From: Lavandula angustifolia
Taxonomy: Eukaryota; Streptophyta; Magnoliopsida; Lamiales; Lamiaceae
Length of the DNA: 64,000 nt
Direction: 5' to 3'
Assembly: GCA_028984105.1 (NCBI GenBank)
Contig: CM054825.1
Location: 18,679,795 to 18,743,794 of the forward strand
The notes under the pieces were generated by a model. It was not told where the DNA came from and did not search any database. It saw only the letters and a program-made list of their open reading frames with translations. Shown here piece by piece: positions 9,470 to 21,391 of the stretch. A program made the translations under genes and the position numbers. Every line of letters starts with the position of its first letter. Within the stretch, counting starts at the first letter, position 1.

Positions 9470-11386
9470 TTGACTCTTCAGATATGTTGTTAAGTACAAC
9501 TGTTTTGCCCTTCGCCTTCTTTGAGATCGTCTCATCTGAGCCAGGCATTTCACCCACAGCTTCGGTCTCAAAGGCTGGATCAGGATATCAATCTCAACTG
9601 CTACCTCAGTATCTGCTTGATCATTTGGCTCAGTTTCCTCAGTCTACATGCCCTCCTTGGCACTGGCAGACTCAACCTGCGTAGATGATGTCGGAATTAT
9701 GCCTTCAGGCTGGAGGAAACACGAAGAAGTAATAATAGTCATAGCTTCATCAACATTTACCACATTAGCTTCGACCTCTGATGCTTCAGGAATGATTGGC
9801 TCTTCATGTTCTGTTTCCTCACCAGTTTGAACAACAGCTGGTTCATCGACAACTGATACTGAAACTGTGACTTCCTATACTCTAGGCAAGTCAACTTGGA
9901 TTTAGGAAAAGAAATCAAGAACTTTTGCAACTGAATGATTCGCACTCGGTTTTAATGATACCAGATACAAATCTAGGAAGAACAGTGCCAACCAGAACAT
10001 GTTCCACATCCATGATCTAAGAAACTTCTCTTGACTTACCAGTCTCAACCACTCGTGGTCTCTTGACTAGAGGAATCTCATGATCCTCCTCCTCCTCCTC
10101 GTCCTCCTCCACTTCTGGCTCATTAACTAGTCTTCGTTCTTGTGGGCCTCCAAGAGATATATGCTATCTATGCTTTTCTTAGGTTTGATAACAAGAGATA
10201 TATGTTATCTATGCTTTTCTTAGGTTTGACTTGTTTCGCTTGAGATTTCAATTGTCTAGCAACAAGCTGCTTCGCAACCTTCTTGGCCTGAACTGGCGCG
10301 GCCTCTAGGTACTGCACCAGATGGTTCTCCAAGCTTAGATCCAATGGCTTGTCACATCTTGAGTTTATACAAAAACTTAGTCGATTTCATCTTACCGTAG
10401 GGTACTACACTTCTCCATTGCACGTTAGTGAGTCCTATAGATGTAGATGTTCTAGTCAGTAGATAACATATCTTCGTAACCCATTTCAGCGGTGGTGTTA
10501 CTGATCCAATTAACACACCAAGAGTATCAGTCTTTTGTGTTCGGCATACTGAAGCAATGCTCTTCAGTTCCGACAGAATGTAGTTTTCCCAATCAACTAA
10601 TGCTTCTTCTGCTATTGACATCATCATTCTCAGTCCTAACTTGGAAAGCTGATCTTGAGACCCAACCTTTCCTGCGATGTAATGTGTGATTATATACAAT
10701 GCCCCTTTGTAATTAGACTTTAGAGAGTTTTTCTTTACAACCTTGAACTTTGCATGTTTTTCATCGGTAAATCTCTGTAAATAAAAATCCTCATTTTTCC
10801 GCTTATAATCGTATGACATGATTCCATCTGCTGGAGATGGAAGGTGAAGTAATTGTCGAATCCCCGTTAAAACCTGAAACTCCAATATCATCCCCTCCGA
10901 ATGTTGATCACTTACTACGTTGATCTGGGTAACGGCCTCGCTATTGTCATAGCGAAAGAAGAAGAAGAATTCCATAACTTGTGCAGGGAGGAATACTTTA
11001 GACTCCGCTGTGATGAAACGATGAAGACAGATATTCTGCAACTTCTTGAATATATTGTCCATATACTCCACTTCTCCGGTGTTGAAAACAAACAACGAAT
11101 CATGCGCAAGGTGTTTCAAGAGTTCATCTTCATTCTCAAGAGAGAATACCATCAAGAGTTCTTCGACTTTCAGAAGTTCCGCTTTAGGTGTCATGAGGAT
11201 TATGCAAAACAAATATTAGATCCTCGAAAATAGAGTAAGTTAGTATGAGTTAGAAGAAGATAATAACTTAGTAATCATGCTAGAAGTTAATGGCGGAATA
11301 AGATATTTGAATCGACATGCCTTTGATGATGGTTGAGATTTAATCTCATTATCTTAGATGAGCGATACAGATGTAATTTCATAAAG
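9470..11386 (-). pseudogene. element B 3' ORF, N-terminal domain and linker
   Basis: The best preserved piece is the 286-codon minus-strand frame 10,352-11,212. Its segment IITHYIAGKVGSQDQLSKLG matches IVTHILTSSAGSFDQLSKPR in element A (20,005-20,406) at the same place in the element, so this is one conserved domain in two diverged copies. Downstream (9,470-10,350) the sequence becomes Lys/Glu-rich and contains an acidic run (EEDEEEEED) near 10,090-10,110. It resembles in style the plant transposon-associated domain often annotated 'putative plant transposon protein'; that name is inferred. Stops downstream show decay. Confidence 0.6.
10151..10232. repeat. 41-bp tandem duplication
   Basis: Two adjacent 41-bp units begin CAAGAGATATATG and end GGTTTGATAA or GGTTTGAC; the second unit starts at 10,192. 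They differ at about two positions. The duplication lies in the Lys-rich part of the element B 3' ORF and shifts its frame (41 is not a multiple of 3). Confidence 0.85.
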
Positions 11387-11391
11387 TAAGG

Positions 11392-12949
11392 TGATGAGTG
11401 GTTTCTATACCATCTCATCGTGTTCTTTTTAAGTCTATTTAGCTTTTGTTTTTCTTGGAATTGTATACTTTTGATAGATTTTGATTTTGTAGGTTTCTCA
11501 CGCATTTTGAACATATTTGGTGGTATTTGACACCTAAATAAAAGAAACTATGACCATTTATGCATTGTTGGCAAATATGGAGTCGTTTGGATGAAGAATG
11601 AAGAGGATTTGAAGTTGGATGTTGAAGAAACCGTATTTCGGAAGTCTTGTAACAAGACAGTTGGGAAAACGTGTAGCAGACGGATCTAATTATCTTAAAA
11701 TCCGATCTCCACCATTCCCATCGTACTTCTATGTGTTAGAATCATTGTGGCAAAATTTCGTGATGATCCAACGGTTATCGAAGGAGATATCGCATTTTTT
11801 CCAAACCTGGTCGAGTGTAGAAAATTGCGATCGGAGCCCCTCAACCGAAGCGATCGGACCGCGGTCCGCGTTTTGTGCTGGACTGCGGTCCCGGGTGTTC
11901 TGACTCAAAATTCAGTTTTTCTCGTATAGGTCAGATCGCGTCGCCTTTTGTGCTGGACCGCAGTCCGCGTCTGTAAAAGCCCAATTTCGTGTTTTTTTGG
12001 CCCGAAACGTACCTAAACCCTTCCGGACTTCTTTCCTTCGGACCACACACCATATTTTCGACTTTTTCCACCCTCCAGAGCAGAGAAACACCAAGGCATA
12101 CCTCCATTGAAGATTCAAGACAAAGATTGAAGACCACAACCAGAGAATCAAGTGTGAGGATCAATCTACGAGGTTCTAGGTTGTATAATTTCTTCTCAGT
12201 TTGTTTAGGGTTTTTTATACTTCTTTTCCATGGATACTTTTTGCATCTCTTGTGATTGTTTTCCTACGAATATGAGTGGCTAAATACCTTGTGTGGGGGT
12301 TTAGCAGGATTTATGTTTTTGATGAATTGATTCGAACCCTAGTTTTTCAATAAATGAATTATTTTGTTTCTTAATTGTTGATTTTCTTTTGATTTCTCTC
12401 TTTTGTGTGATTGGCCATCATATTAGATAATTGTAGAGAATATAGGTAATAGGTAATACAGCGGATCATACCCGGTTATTTATTTGGACCTGCAATTAAG
12501 AGTCTAGATTGTCACCATTGGTTTGTGATAGATGGTTCCTTAAATTCTTGTGCATGATTCGATCATTAAGTTCATGATATGATCACTTGATTGACCCTTG
12601 GGATTATAAGTTAGAAATCTTCCACCATCATACGGAATCTCTAGAGCCTTAATGGATGAACCAACAAGAATTAATAGATCATCGTAGGCATAGTTGTTAA
12701 ACCTCCACACTCTTCATCAATCTTGAAACCACAACCCCTAATACACTTTGCTTACTTTTACTTTCTTTACTTTCCTGCTATTTTAATTTAGTGTTTTAAA
12801 TAAACCAAACCCAGTTTAGGACCAAGTAGATAGTGAAATAATTAAGATAATTAGAATTCAGTTGAGTCCTTATGAGATCGACCTCGGGAGTTGCTAGATT
12901 AGGTACTATACCGATTCGTGCACTTGCGAGAATTATAATTTCTTCATCA
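11392..12949 (+). mobile_element. 1.56-kb solo LTR, probably Ty3/gypsy
   Basis: It begins TGATGAGTGG and ends TTCTTCATCA (inverted ends TGATGA/TCATCA). A perfect 5-bp duplication TAAGG flanks it (11,387-11,391 and 12,950-12,954). The 3' part has the layout of plant gypsy LTRs of the Tat/Athila type: 'gagtggctaaataccttgtg', 'cgaaccctag', then 'gagatcgacctcggga' and 'cgtgcacttgcga' near the end. GC-rich 'gaccgcggtccgcg' motifs at 11,867-11,970 occur in three variants. No internal region is attached, so this is a solo LTR. It sits in element B between pol and the 3' ORF. Confidence 0.8.
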
Positions 12950-12954
12950 TAAGG

Positions 12955-14862
12955 TAATGATCACATAGTTGATTTTATAAAATACATAGTATCCTATACT
13001 AAAATAGGGAAACATATTAAATGCGATACGACAAGCATTAAATGCGGGTGACGTGATACAAAGATAATGTCCCACCTTAAATAAGAATGAGAAACAAATG
13101 CAGCTCAATACATGTAATTTGAATCTGAATTTCAAACATCTTCACCAGACTCAGTAGGTGACTACCACGAGTGAAGTCAAATTGAATATATATCATAACT
13201 ATTTTGAATCTGATAAAATGATTCCGCTTGATTAATGCCTAGTTGCTTGTTACCTGCATCTAGAAGACCCAACTTCATTGATAGTTGAAGGAACTTAGAC
13301 TCGGTTAGCGGCTTAGTGAGTATATCAACTCGTTGACGTTTAGTTTCTATTCTATCTAATCAAATATCTCCCTTCTCAACATGGTCTCCTATAAAGTGAT
13401 GACGTATGTCCACGTGCTTGCATCTCGTATGATATACATGGTTCAGCATAATTGCGATAAGACTTGAATCATCACAGAAAATAGGAACATCAACCATTGT
13501 CATTCGACAATCTCCTAAGTTGTTGCTTTAACCATAAAATCTGAGCACAACAGCTTCTAACGGCCATGTATTCAACTTCAGTGGTTGACGTGGCGATTGA
13601 GTTCTGCTCTTTGAGAACCACAATATCAGCTTGTTTCCTATAAACTGAAATGTTCTCGAGGTTAATTTTCAATCTATTTTGCAACATACAAGATAAGCAT
13701 CAAAACAACTAGTTAGTTCTAAATTATCATATATGGATACCACAAACCTAGATTGACGGTTAGTTTACTATAGCACATAATTCTCTTGGCAGCTTCTATG
13801 TGGAAAACTTTGGGATCAGCTTGATAGCGTGCACATACCCCAACTGCAAATGTTATATCAGGTCGGCTTGCCATGAATTATAAGTGAGAACCAATAATTT
13901 CGCAATAGTAAGTCTGATCGACTAGAATTTCCCCTACATCAGACTCCATTTTCATGTTTGTGTTCATGGGAATCCGCATAATCTTGCTATTTGCCAGACC
14001 GAATTTTACAATTAAGTCCTTGGCATTTTTTGCCTAATTTGTAAAAATTCCTTCATCTGACTGCTTAGAAAATAGTTTATTTCGCCCGTCATAGACATTT
14101 CGAATTGATTAGTCATCGTAGACTTGAACTCCTTGCATAAATCTTCATTCTTATAATCAAATATCATATCATCTACATAGATCTGAATGAGAAGAAGACC
14201 ATCGTTCTTGATTGGTCGGAATAAGGTATGACCAACTGTGCTCTTTCGAAATCTCTTTTCCAATAGAAAGGCTGACAGTGTCTAATACCAGGCTCGAGAT
14301 GCTTGTTTAAGATCATAAAATGCTTTCTTTAGATGATAAACATTGTTTCCCTTAACGAACCCCAATGGTTGATCCACCTAGACTTCTTCCTTAAGATTGT
14401 CATTAGGAAATCTAGATTTAACAATCATTTGATAAATCTTGAATTTCTGATGAGTGACATAAGCTAGAAAAAAGCGTACAACTTCTAGATGAAATAATAA
14501 ATGCCTTTAGATAGATAGTATCCTTTTGCGACCAATCTGACTTTGTTGTAAACAATGATGCTTTTCTCATCGTGCTTATTTTTTAAGACCCGCTTAGTTC
14601 CAATCACAACTAGATGGGTTAGTCTATCAACAAGTTCTCATACTCTTTTGCGTTCGAACTGATTTAACTCCTCTTACATGGGAGTCACCCAATTCACATC
14701 ATTCAATTCTTCTTCAACTGTTTTAGGCTCTTCCGTAGATAAGTATCATGAGAGCATTACGTGATCTATTTGATGTCTCGTTTTGACTCTAGTGGATAGA
14801 ACACCAATAATATCTTCTTTGATATGGCTATCCTTCCATGTTTTGTTCTTCCTCTTATCTGA
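12955..14862 (-). pseudogene. element B pol: RNase H and reverse transcriptase, decayed
   Basis: Minus-strand fragments show copia motifs. The frame 13,490-13,687 contains NSIATSTTEVEYMA, the C-terminal RNase H signature. The frame 14,012-14,263 contains LIQIYVDDMIF, the reverse transcriptase YVDD catalytic box, followed by FEMSMTGEINYFL. Stops and shifts between fragments show an inactive gene. The order on the minus strand continues from integrase at 15,134-15,283. The equivalent region in element A is 21,290-26,690. Confidence 0.8.
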
Positions 14863-15128
14863 TACTCCCTCCGTCCCATTTAACTTAGCTTCAAACTTTC
14901 TGGCACGATTATTAAGGTGAAGTGGATTTTAGTAGTAAAAGTGTGGGTCCTACAATTTAAATAAAATGATTTAGTAGTAAAAGTGTGGATCCTATAATTT
15001 AAAAGGTGGGTTTTAGTACTAAAGTTGTGGGTCATACAACATAAAAATCTCCTTTTGGGGTTGAAGATAAGTTGAGTGGGATGACCCTAAAAGAAAATAG
15101 AGACAAGTTAAATGGGACGAATGGAGTA
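14863..15128. mobile_element. Stowaway-like MITE in element B pol
   Basis: Left end TACTCCCTCCGTCCCATTTAA, right end AAATGGGACGAATGGAGTA, inverted to each other with TA borders. The interior carries two partial copies of 'ttagtagtaaaagtgtgg' (about 14,930 and 14,972). It separates the reverse transcriptase and integrase remnants of element B. Confidence 0.8.
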
Positions 15129-15283
15129 CATTATTAGTTTGAGACAAGTGTCACTGGACCAAAGAGATCCATATGACGCAGTTCCAGTATCCCACTTGTT
15201 GAAGGATTCAGCTTCTCTTTAGGTATTGTTTTGGTATGTGTTTCCTTCATGCATGCTTCTCGCTCTTGATCTTTGTTGAATAC
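15129..15283 (-). pseudogene. element B integrase fragment, broken by element A
   Basis: The minus strand encodes EACMKETHTKTIPK and ILELRHMDLFGPV, matching the HHCC-to-core transition of copia integrase (compare LLHMDLFGLVSPV in element A at 27,905-28,333). The frame ends at the insertion point of element A (duplication AATAC, 15,279-15,283) and resumes at 34,297. Confidence 0.8.
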
Positions 15284-16820
15284 TGTTGGTCCGAAGACGA
15301 GAGTCAAGTGTAGAGGGGGGAATGAATACACCTGAGTACTGTTTCTTTTCTCAAATGCGAAGGACAGTTGAGCTGTTGGATGTAACTGATGAACAGTGTC
15401 AGATAGTAACCTTTCGATCGCGGGTCAGAGAGTGAGCCAACTACTGAGTCTCTCCTACTGACTTTAGTCAGTGGCTGATTCTCAGTCGAAGACTTAGTGC
15501 GGATAAGAGTGTGGGGCCCGGAGATTCGTCTTAGTTGAAAACGTGATTTTCACAAGTCAAACAGTTTTGGCTAGTGCACTTTATGAATACGTTTTATGCA
15601 AGATATGATTTTGTAAGCAGTTTGTATGCAATGCAATAAAATAGTAAACAACACAACCAATTTTTAACGTGGTTCGGATATGCAAGATCCTATGTACACG
15701 GTCCTGCTGAACAGGAGGTCTTGTTGATTAATCTGAGCAAGCCTCAGCAAGGTATCTGTGCACTAGACAGACGCTTCTAAGTTATAGTCCTTAGCGACTT
15801 TTACAAATCAAACCGAGGTTTGAAGGGGAGGGGATTTTCTCCAACTAGGAAGGAGTTCTTACAATAAGAACAATCACTAAACGTGAACTCCTTCGAAAAT
15901 CTAAGCTATAGATATGACTTTGAGCTTAGCTAGAGAAGAGGGATCTAAAGAACTCTAGAGAGAAGAACTAAGGGTATTCTATTGAGCAAGTTCTTCGTTG
16001 GATTTATCTTGAATGCGCTAGAGTTGTTTCGAAAGCTTGAGCGTTTTATCCCTTGATATCCCGTGCGTGAAGCTCGGATTTTCTTCTCTATTTATAGTCA
16101 TGACCCAAGCATTTATCCGTTGGAGAGGACGATGCCACGTGTCACAAACTTCCAAAGAAAACGGCCATATATTCGAATTGTTATGCAGAGTTGTTGATAC
16201 TGTTAATGAGAACAGCTTTAGTAGGTCAGAGCAGATAATGTGTGGACGGCTTCTCATTGGTCGAGGTTTGTGGTAGGTGACATGTGTCATACATCGGTCT
16301 TCATTGGACTTGACTCTCACTTATCCTCGTATGATCTTCTGCTGACTTTCGAGTTAGCAGGGTCGTTTCCTGTCGGATACAGTAGACTTGATGCAGTCTC
16401 TGTCTTCTTCGTCTGAGTCGGCTGACAAGATGTATTCTACTGAGTGTAGTCAGCTGATGACTGCGAAGGTACTGAGCTTTGCATAAGGTTCTTTTACTGA
16501 TGTCTATCAGTTGATAAGGTATCTTCTACTGAGGCGAAGATCAGCTGAAGACTTAAGAACACAAGCTCTTATACTGATGACGTGGGGCTCTGGAAAGTAA
16601 CTTCCTACTGATGATCAATTCAACATTTTACCCCGTACATGACATAGACACGAAAGATAAAGAAATTAAAATCAGTCTAGCCTATTACATCATCTAGTCC
16701 TATCGACACTACACTACTGATACAAGCTGGGTTTTGGGATCTTCAATTCCATAGCATGAACACTACGATTTCTCCCAATATTATTTTACCCAATAAAAAG
16801 CTAAGTACCAACTACTGACA
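15284..16820 (-). repeat. 3' LTR of element A
   Basis: It aligns by eye with 32,737-34,291 over its whole length with scattered substitutions and small indels. A minus-strand TATAAATA box lies at 16,089-16,096. The inner end, which should read CCCAACA on the plus strand, is absent: similarity stops after 'actactgac' near 16,819 and no polypurine tract is evident beside it. A small deletion or replacement at the LTR/PPT boundary is inferred. Confidence 0.9.
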
Positions 16821-17065
16821 TAGAAAGATTTCAGTTAAAAACTGAGCAAATAACTTAAGGGAATCAGCAGTTGACAGATAGGCACATCAGAGAAACGGTT
16901 ATGTGTGAGTGTGTGTCAGATCACTTCAGTGATCAGTTGTGATAAACATAACATAAACAAAAGCCGTAAGACAATGAGTGGTTGTCTAGCCAGAAGAAGG
17001 AACTGTTATATATATGAAATGAGTTACAAGGTTCCTATCTTCTATACAAAATATGAAGAATGTTG
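16821..17065 (-). other. element A spacer between 3' ORF and 3' LTR
   Basis: Non-coding DNA with a 'gtgtgagtgtgtgtcag' stretch and an imperfect 'agatcacttcagtgatca' palindrome near 16,918-16,936. The expected polypurine tract is not recognised. Confidence 0.4.
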
Positions 17066-20000
17066 CTAACGTCTGAACTTCTTAGTCTTGCTCTTGAAAT
17101 CTGCAGACTTGTCAGCAGGAGGATCCAAACCATAATACTTGTAGATTCTCGCACGAAGTGTTTGGATTTCCTCGAGATCGCTTGGCAGCTGAGAACTGAG
17201 ATCATGATGTCGTGCTGCTGCGTCTACCTCGTCTTCAATCTCCTTGGTGCATAAAACACCACGAGTGGTCCTGGGAGGAGGTACTCTTCGAATGCAAGGA
17301 GCAACTAGTGGCGACTTCTCCTTAGTAAGGATCATATGAACTTGTGGTCTGAGTCTGGCGTTTGATTGATGAAGAAATTCATCGAACAGTTGGTCTGCTG
17401 GAATCTCAGTAGGATAGCATTGATACACATAGTACCCTTTGATGAACTCGATCTTGAGTTCCTCCCATTCCTTGTTCAGATTCCATGGTATCCACTTGTC
17501 TACGTGGCGGTGAGAGGTTTTCTTCTGATATGTGGCTCTCGGAGTGCCTCGCCTGTAGTACTTGGATGACCTGGGTATCTGTTTCTTCCAGTCAATGACT
17601 GGTTCATTGGCCATCTTGTCAGTAGCTTCGATGATCTTGGCCAAATCTTCCAGCCTTTTCTTTTCTCTGAGGGCAGCTGCTCTAGTGTCTCCTCTCCGGA
17701 GATTAAGTCCTTGCAGCGTTGCCTCCCAGGTGGCTCTGTCCTCCGCCTCCTGCTCAGAAGTTAGTTTGGAATGTCTGCCATTCTCTGAGCAAGGGGTATG
17801 TTATCTGTATCGGAGATAGCCTCATCATCAGCTGACTGTTGAGCTTTCTTCTTCTTCTGTGCATCCAGAACCTTTTTGGCAGCGCCCTTAGCAATTTTGC
17901 CTACAGGCTTCCTGGGCTTCTTAGCCTTCTGGATCTCTTCTTCAAGACGTTGCTTAAGGTTGAGCTGATCCTGTAGTTGCTGGGCAACTCTCTTATCGAA
18001 CTCCTCATGCTCCGCTTTGGATCGGAATTTGGGCGTCGGGGAAGGCGGTGGAGTATTTTCAGTAGCTTTCTCCTTCCCCGGCCTCTGCGGTGGCAGTGGT
18101 TCGTCATATTGGTCATCTTGGTCCACATACCTAGCGACCTCCTCAATGTGCTGAGCTGAGGAAGATCCTCCGGCCTGCTCCGGCACCTGAGTTAGTAGTA
18201 TGATGGCCAGACATTGGACTTCGGGAGTGGGTGCAGGGCTGGCTTCAGCTTGAGCAGCTGAGCTTTTACCCTTGGCAATTTCTTTTGCTTTTGATCCCTC
18301 ACCCACCTGAGCCTTCTCCGCCTCATTCCTATCTTCCCCCTTTTTGGCATCATCAGCCAAGGTCAGACGAGCGCGGATGGCAGACACCTCCTTCTCCAAT
18401 TTGAAAAGAATATTTTTAATGGAGGTGGCGGTGGTGTCGAAATCCCTGATAGCATCACAGTAGTGCTCCCAATCTTTCTCTTGGTCAGCACGAATCTGTT
18501 TGATCTGAGCTCCTGTCTCCTGTCTCAGCTTCAGGAGGGATTCGTCATGGGAAGCTGTCATCTCAGCTTGAATGAGCTTGAGGGCCTCCGCCTGAATAGT
18601 TATTGCTTGTTGTACACTGGAGGTGGCCATCTTATTCCGCTCATCCATAGTAGTTTGGACTGTAGTGAGGCTCTGAGTCAGCTGTTCAGAGAACTTCTTA
18701 TGTTGATCTTGGAGAAGCTGCTGACTCTGAGCGGCTAAGTCCGCTTTCTGAGCTGTGAGGACGGTCTCGACAATCTCCTGAATATTAATAGATGGAGTAG
18801 GAGCTTCGGCGACCTTCTTTACCTCGCTGGCAAGCTTGTCAACTGTCTCAGTCTGAGACTTTGTGTACTGAGCCCATTTCAGGTGAACGTCCTTTGCGAG
18901 GAGATGATTCTTGTCTCCCTGCTTCCTGATGGCTCTATTGACAGACTTTGAGGACACGGAACTGATTGGTTGAGCTTGATAAGAGCTGGTTCCGAGCCTC
19001 TGCTCAGACGCTGCGAGTTGTTGCTCTCGACTGGGTTTCGAGGCAACTGGGGCATCACCTGATGTCGTCGGTGGAGGTGGTGATTTGCCCTTCTCGCTGG
19101 GAGTTTTACCCTCAGCAGATCCTCCCTGGTCTGCTTCCTTGGGTGCTTGATCCACATCATCGTTATTATCGTCATTTTCATCGTCGTGATGGGATGGCGG
19201 TGATGGGCTGCTGACGTGTTGTTCTGAGGATCTTAGGCTGAGTATATACAGCATTGCGACTCTCAGATCCTCGAATGAAGCAAGATCAGCGGGTTCTCCA
19301 AACCCGATTGCTGACTGAAGGCTCTGCTCCTCCGTTAGTAAGGACAATGCTGACTGAGTCATTATCAGATCTTCGAGAACATCCCAACTCAGGAATCTCA
19401 GCAGCATTTATGTCCTCGACCTGATCGCGATATCGACCAGATCCCTGTGTTCTGCAATTTCTGGGATCTGTGTCGTCACTTCTCCTGTGGCTCGGAGACA
19501 AGCCGACTGAATGGTCGTCCACTCAGGAGATGTCTCCACAGTCGATTCAGCTTCATCCGACTGTGTCTCCTCGGAGCTGATACGCTGGACTTTGTCTTTG
19601 AGCGTGGCACCCTCAATGCCTGTGTCCGCGTCTAGTATATTCTCCTCCTGAGTAGGTGGGGGAGAAACAGGCTTTGCTGGAGCCTCAGACGCTCCAGTTT
19701 TAGTAAGCCTTTTCTTCTTAGGTGGGTCGGCGCGAGGGGGCAAGTCAGCAGTAACTCTCTTCTGTGCGGCTGGCCCTCGCCCGACTGACTTCTCAGCAGC
19801 GGCTCTAGTTTTGAACTTGATGAGCTTGCTGTTGAAGTATCATGAATCAGCAAAGGCTGCATGATTCGATACTGAGTCCTCGATCAGTACGGACATCTTT
19901 GTCCCGTACAGAAGCTTGCCCACACTAATGAATCTTCTCTCTTCAGTAGGTGTGGCAACAAACTTCTGTGCCTGAGTCTTAAGCTCAGCCACGTAGAATT

Positions 20001-20615
20001 CTGTCTAGTTGACCTGGACTCCATCCTCTATAATCATCATCAGCTGGAGACGAGGTTTTGACAGTTGATCGAAGGAACCGGCGGAGCTCGTCAGTATATG
20101 CGTGACAATGTAGGCGAGCCCGCGGTATTCTGGAAAGAGCTGGTTCTTTGGCAGCGCAGATTTGAACGTGATGTCGTCTCTGCTACAAAACCTTTGGACA
20201 TTGGAGTTCAGCTCCTTCTCCTTATATCCAACTGGGGAGATCTCGTGCGCCGGAAGATCGAACAATGCTTGTAATGCGGCCCGGATGTCGATGATGTGGT
20301 GATCGGACTCCCACTTCTGAGGGGTCACCTCCCTCATATATGCGAATAGGGATACTTCCCCGTCCGTATCCTCTACCGATCTCCAGTTGTAATAAACTTC
20401 TGCCACTGTCGAGGAAGATAAGCCTTCGGGTGCTTCGTGATAAGAAGCTCTAGGCCGGACGCTTCTAGAGCCGTGTAGATGGGCTCAAGATAGGGAAGCT
20501 CCGCCTGATGAAGAGCCATCGTAGACTCAAACTGGATCTTGGACTTGATGATCTCTTCAACTTTCGGTGGGGTCATTACAATCGCCATGAATATCTGCAG
20601 AAAACTTGTTAGCAC
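17066..20615 (-). pseudogene. element A extra 3' ORF between pol and 3' LTR
   Basis: Minus-strand frames in order are 20,373-20,615 (MTPPKVEEIIKSK...), 20,005-20,406 (globular domain with IVTHILTSSAGSFDQLSKPR), 19,408-19,862 (Pro/Lys-rich, RADPPKKKRLTK), 17,761-19,407 (548 codons, long coiled coil with Gln/Ala-rich heptads, then Lys-rich KKVLDAQKKKKAQQ) and 17,066-17,740 (basic tail with HVDKWIPWNLNKEW). A frameshift near 20,390, stops near 20,007 and 19,840, and a frameshift at 17,761 break what was probably one protein of over 1,000 residues. The place corresponds to the env-like region of Sireviruses, but no signal peptide or membrane segment is seen. A homologous domain is kept in element B. 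Function unknown. Confidence 0.7.
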
Positions 20616-21289
20616 TTGAAAATAGAGTAAGTCAGTAGAGCTTTAAGCAGAGAACAAGGAAAATTACCATATTACACAAAGCTTGTGAGATATGCAAAGC
20701 AGTTAATAGAAGATGAGAAACTGAATGCAGAGAGCTCTTGAGAATACAAATGGCGAAAAAGATAGATTAGAGTGATGATCGAGAGATTTTATAAGATATG
20801 CATATCAATCGGTTTTGATCCAACGGCTGAAATTCAATCTCGCGTTTTAATGACGGCTGTGATTTGATGTTATAAACGGAATGATTACTTAGGCCGCCTC
20901 TAACCTAGACCCACGTAAGATATGCGCATTTAAGGTAAGGTGAGAAGACATGCATTAAATGCGTTGCAGGCAGCATTAAAGTCTAAGTCTTTTAAATGAG
21001 AACAGTTTCCTACTGACTTAAACCTTAAAAATTTAATGGCGGGAAATAAATGCTCATTAACTACTGAGTGCAAGCGACTGATATATTAAATGCGAGCATG
21101 CTTCTGACAAGGTTAAGTATATAAGACTATGCAAACCTCTTCAGCTGAACTTTTACGATCAGCTGGTTACCGTTAAGACTGAGGAGGACATTTTATGTGC
21201 TGATGACCACGTTCCCCCTTACTGTGTAATGTTTGATTCACCCGACTGAATCAAGTACTGAGTCTTCTGACCTATCGTACTGTTTCCTT
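20616..21289 (-). other. element A spacer between pol stop and 3' ORF
   Basis: Non-coding DNA with repeated short 'attaaatgcg' motifs (about 20,953, 21,083) also found in the matching region of element B near 13,016-13,048. This shows common descent of A and B. No open frame with recognisable motifs. Confidence 0.5.
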
Positions 21290-21391
21290 CTACTGACTTG
21301 ATTCAGTAGGATCCAGTAGACCTAGCTCAACTGATAATTCTCTGAATCTGTTCTCAGGTAGTGGTTTGGTCAGTATGTGTGCCCTTTGTTT
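21290..21391 (-). pseudogene. element A RNase H C-terminal end, cut off by the CACTA insertion
   Basis: The minus strand reads QRAHILTKPLPENRFRELSVELGLL and ends in a stop at 21,290-21,292. The ILTKPL motif marks the C-terminus of copia RNase H. The upstream part continues at 25,385 after removal of the CACTA transposon and one copy of its TTT duplication. Confidence 0.85.

Noticed and set aside
18463..19214. Plus-strand open frames opposite the element A 3' ORF
   Set aside because: They mirror the minus-strand coding frame and show no motif of their own.
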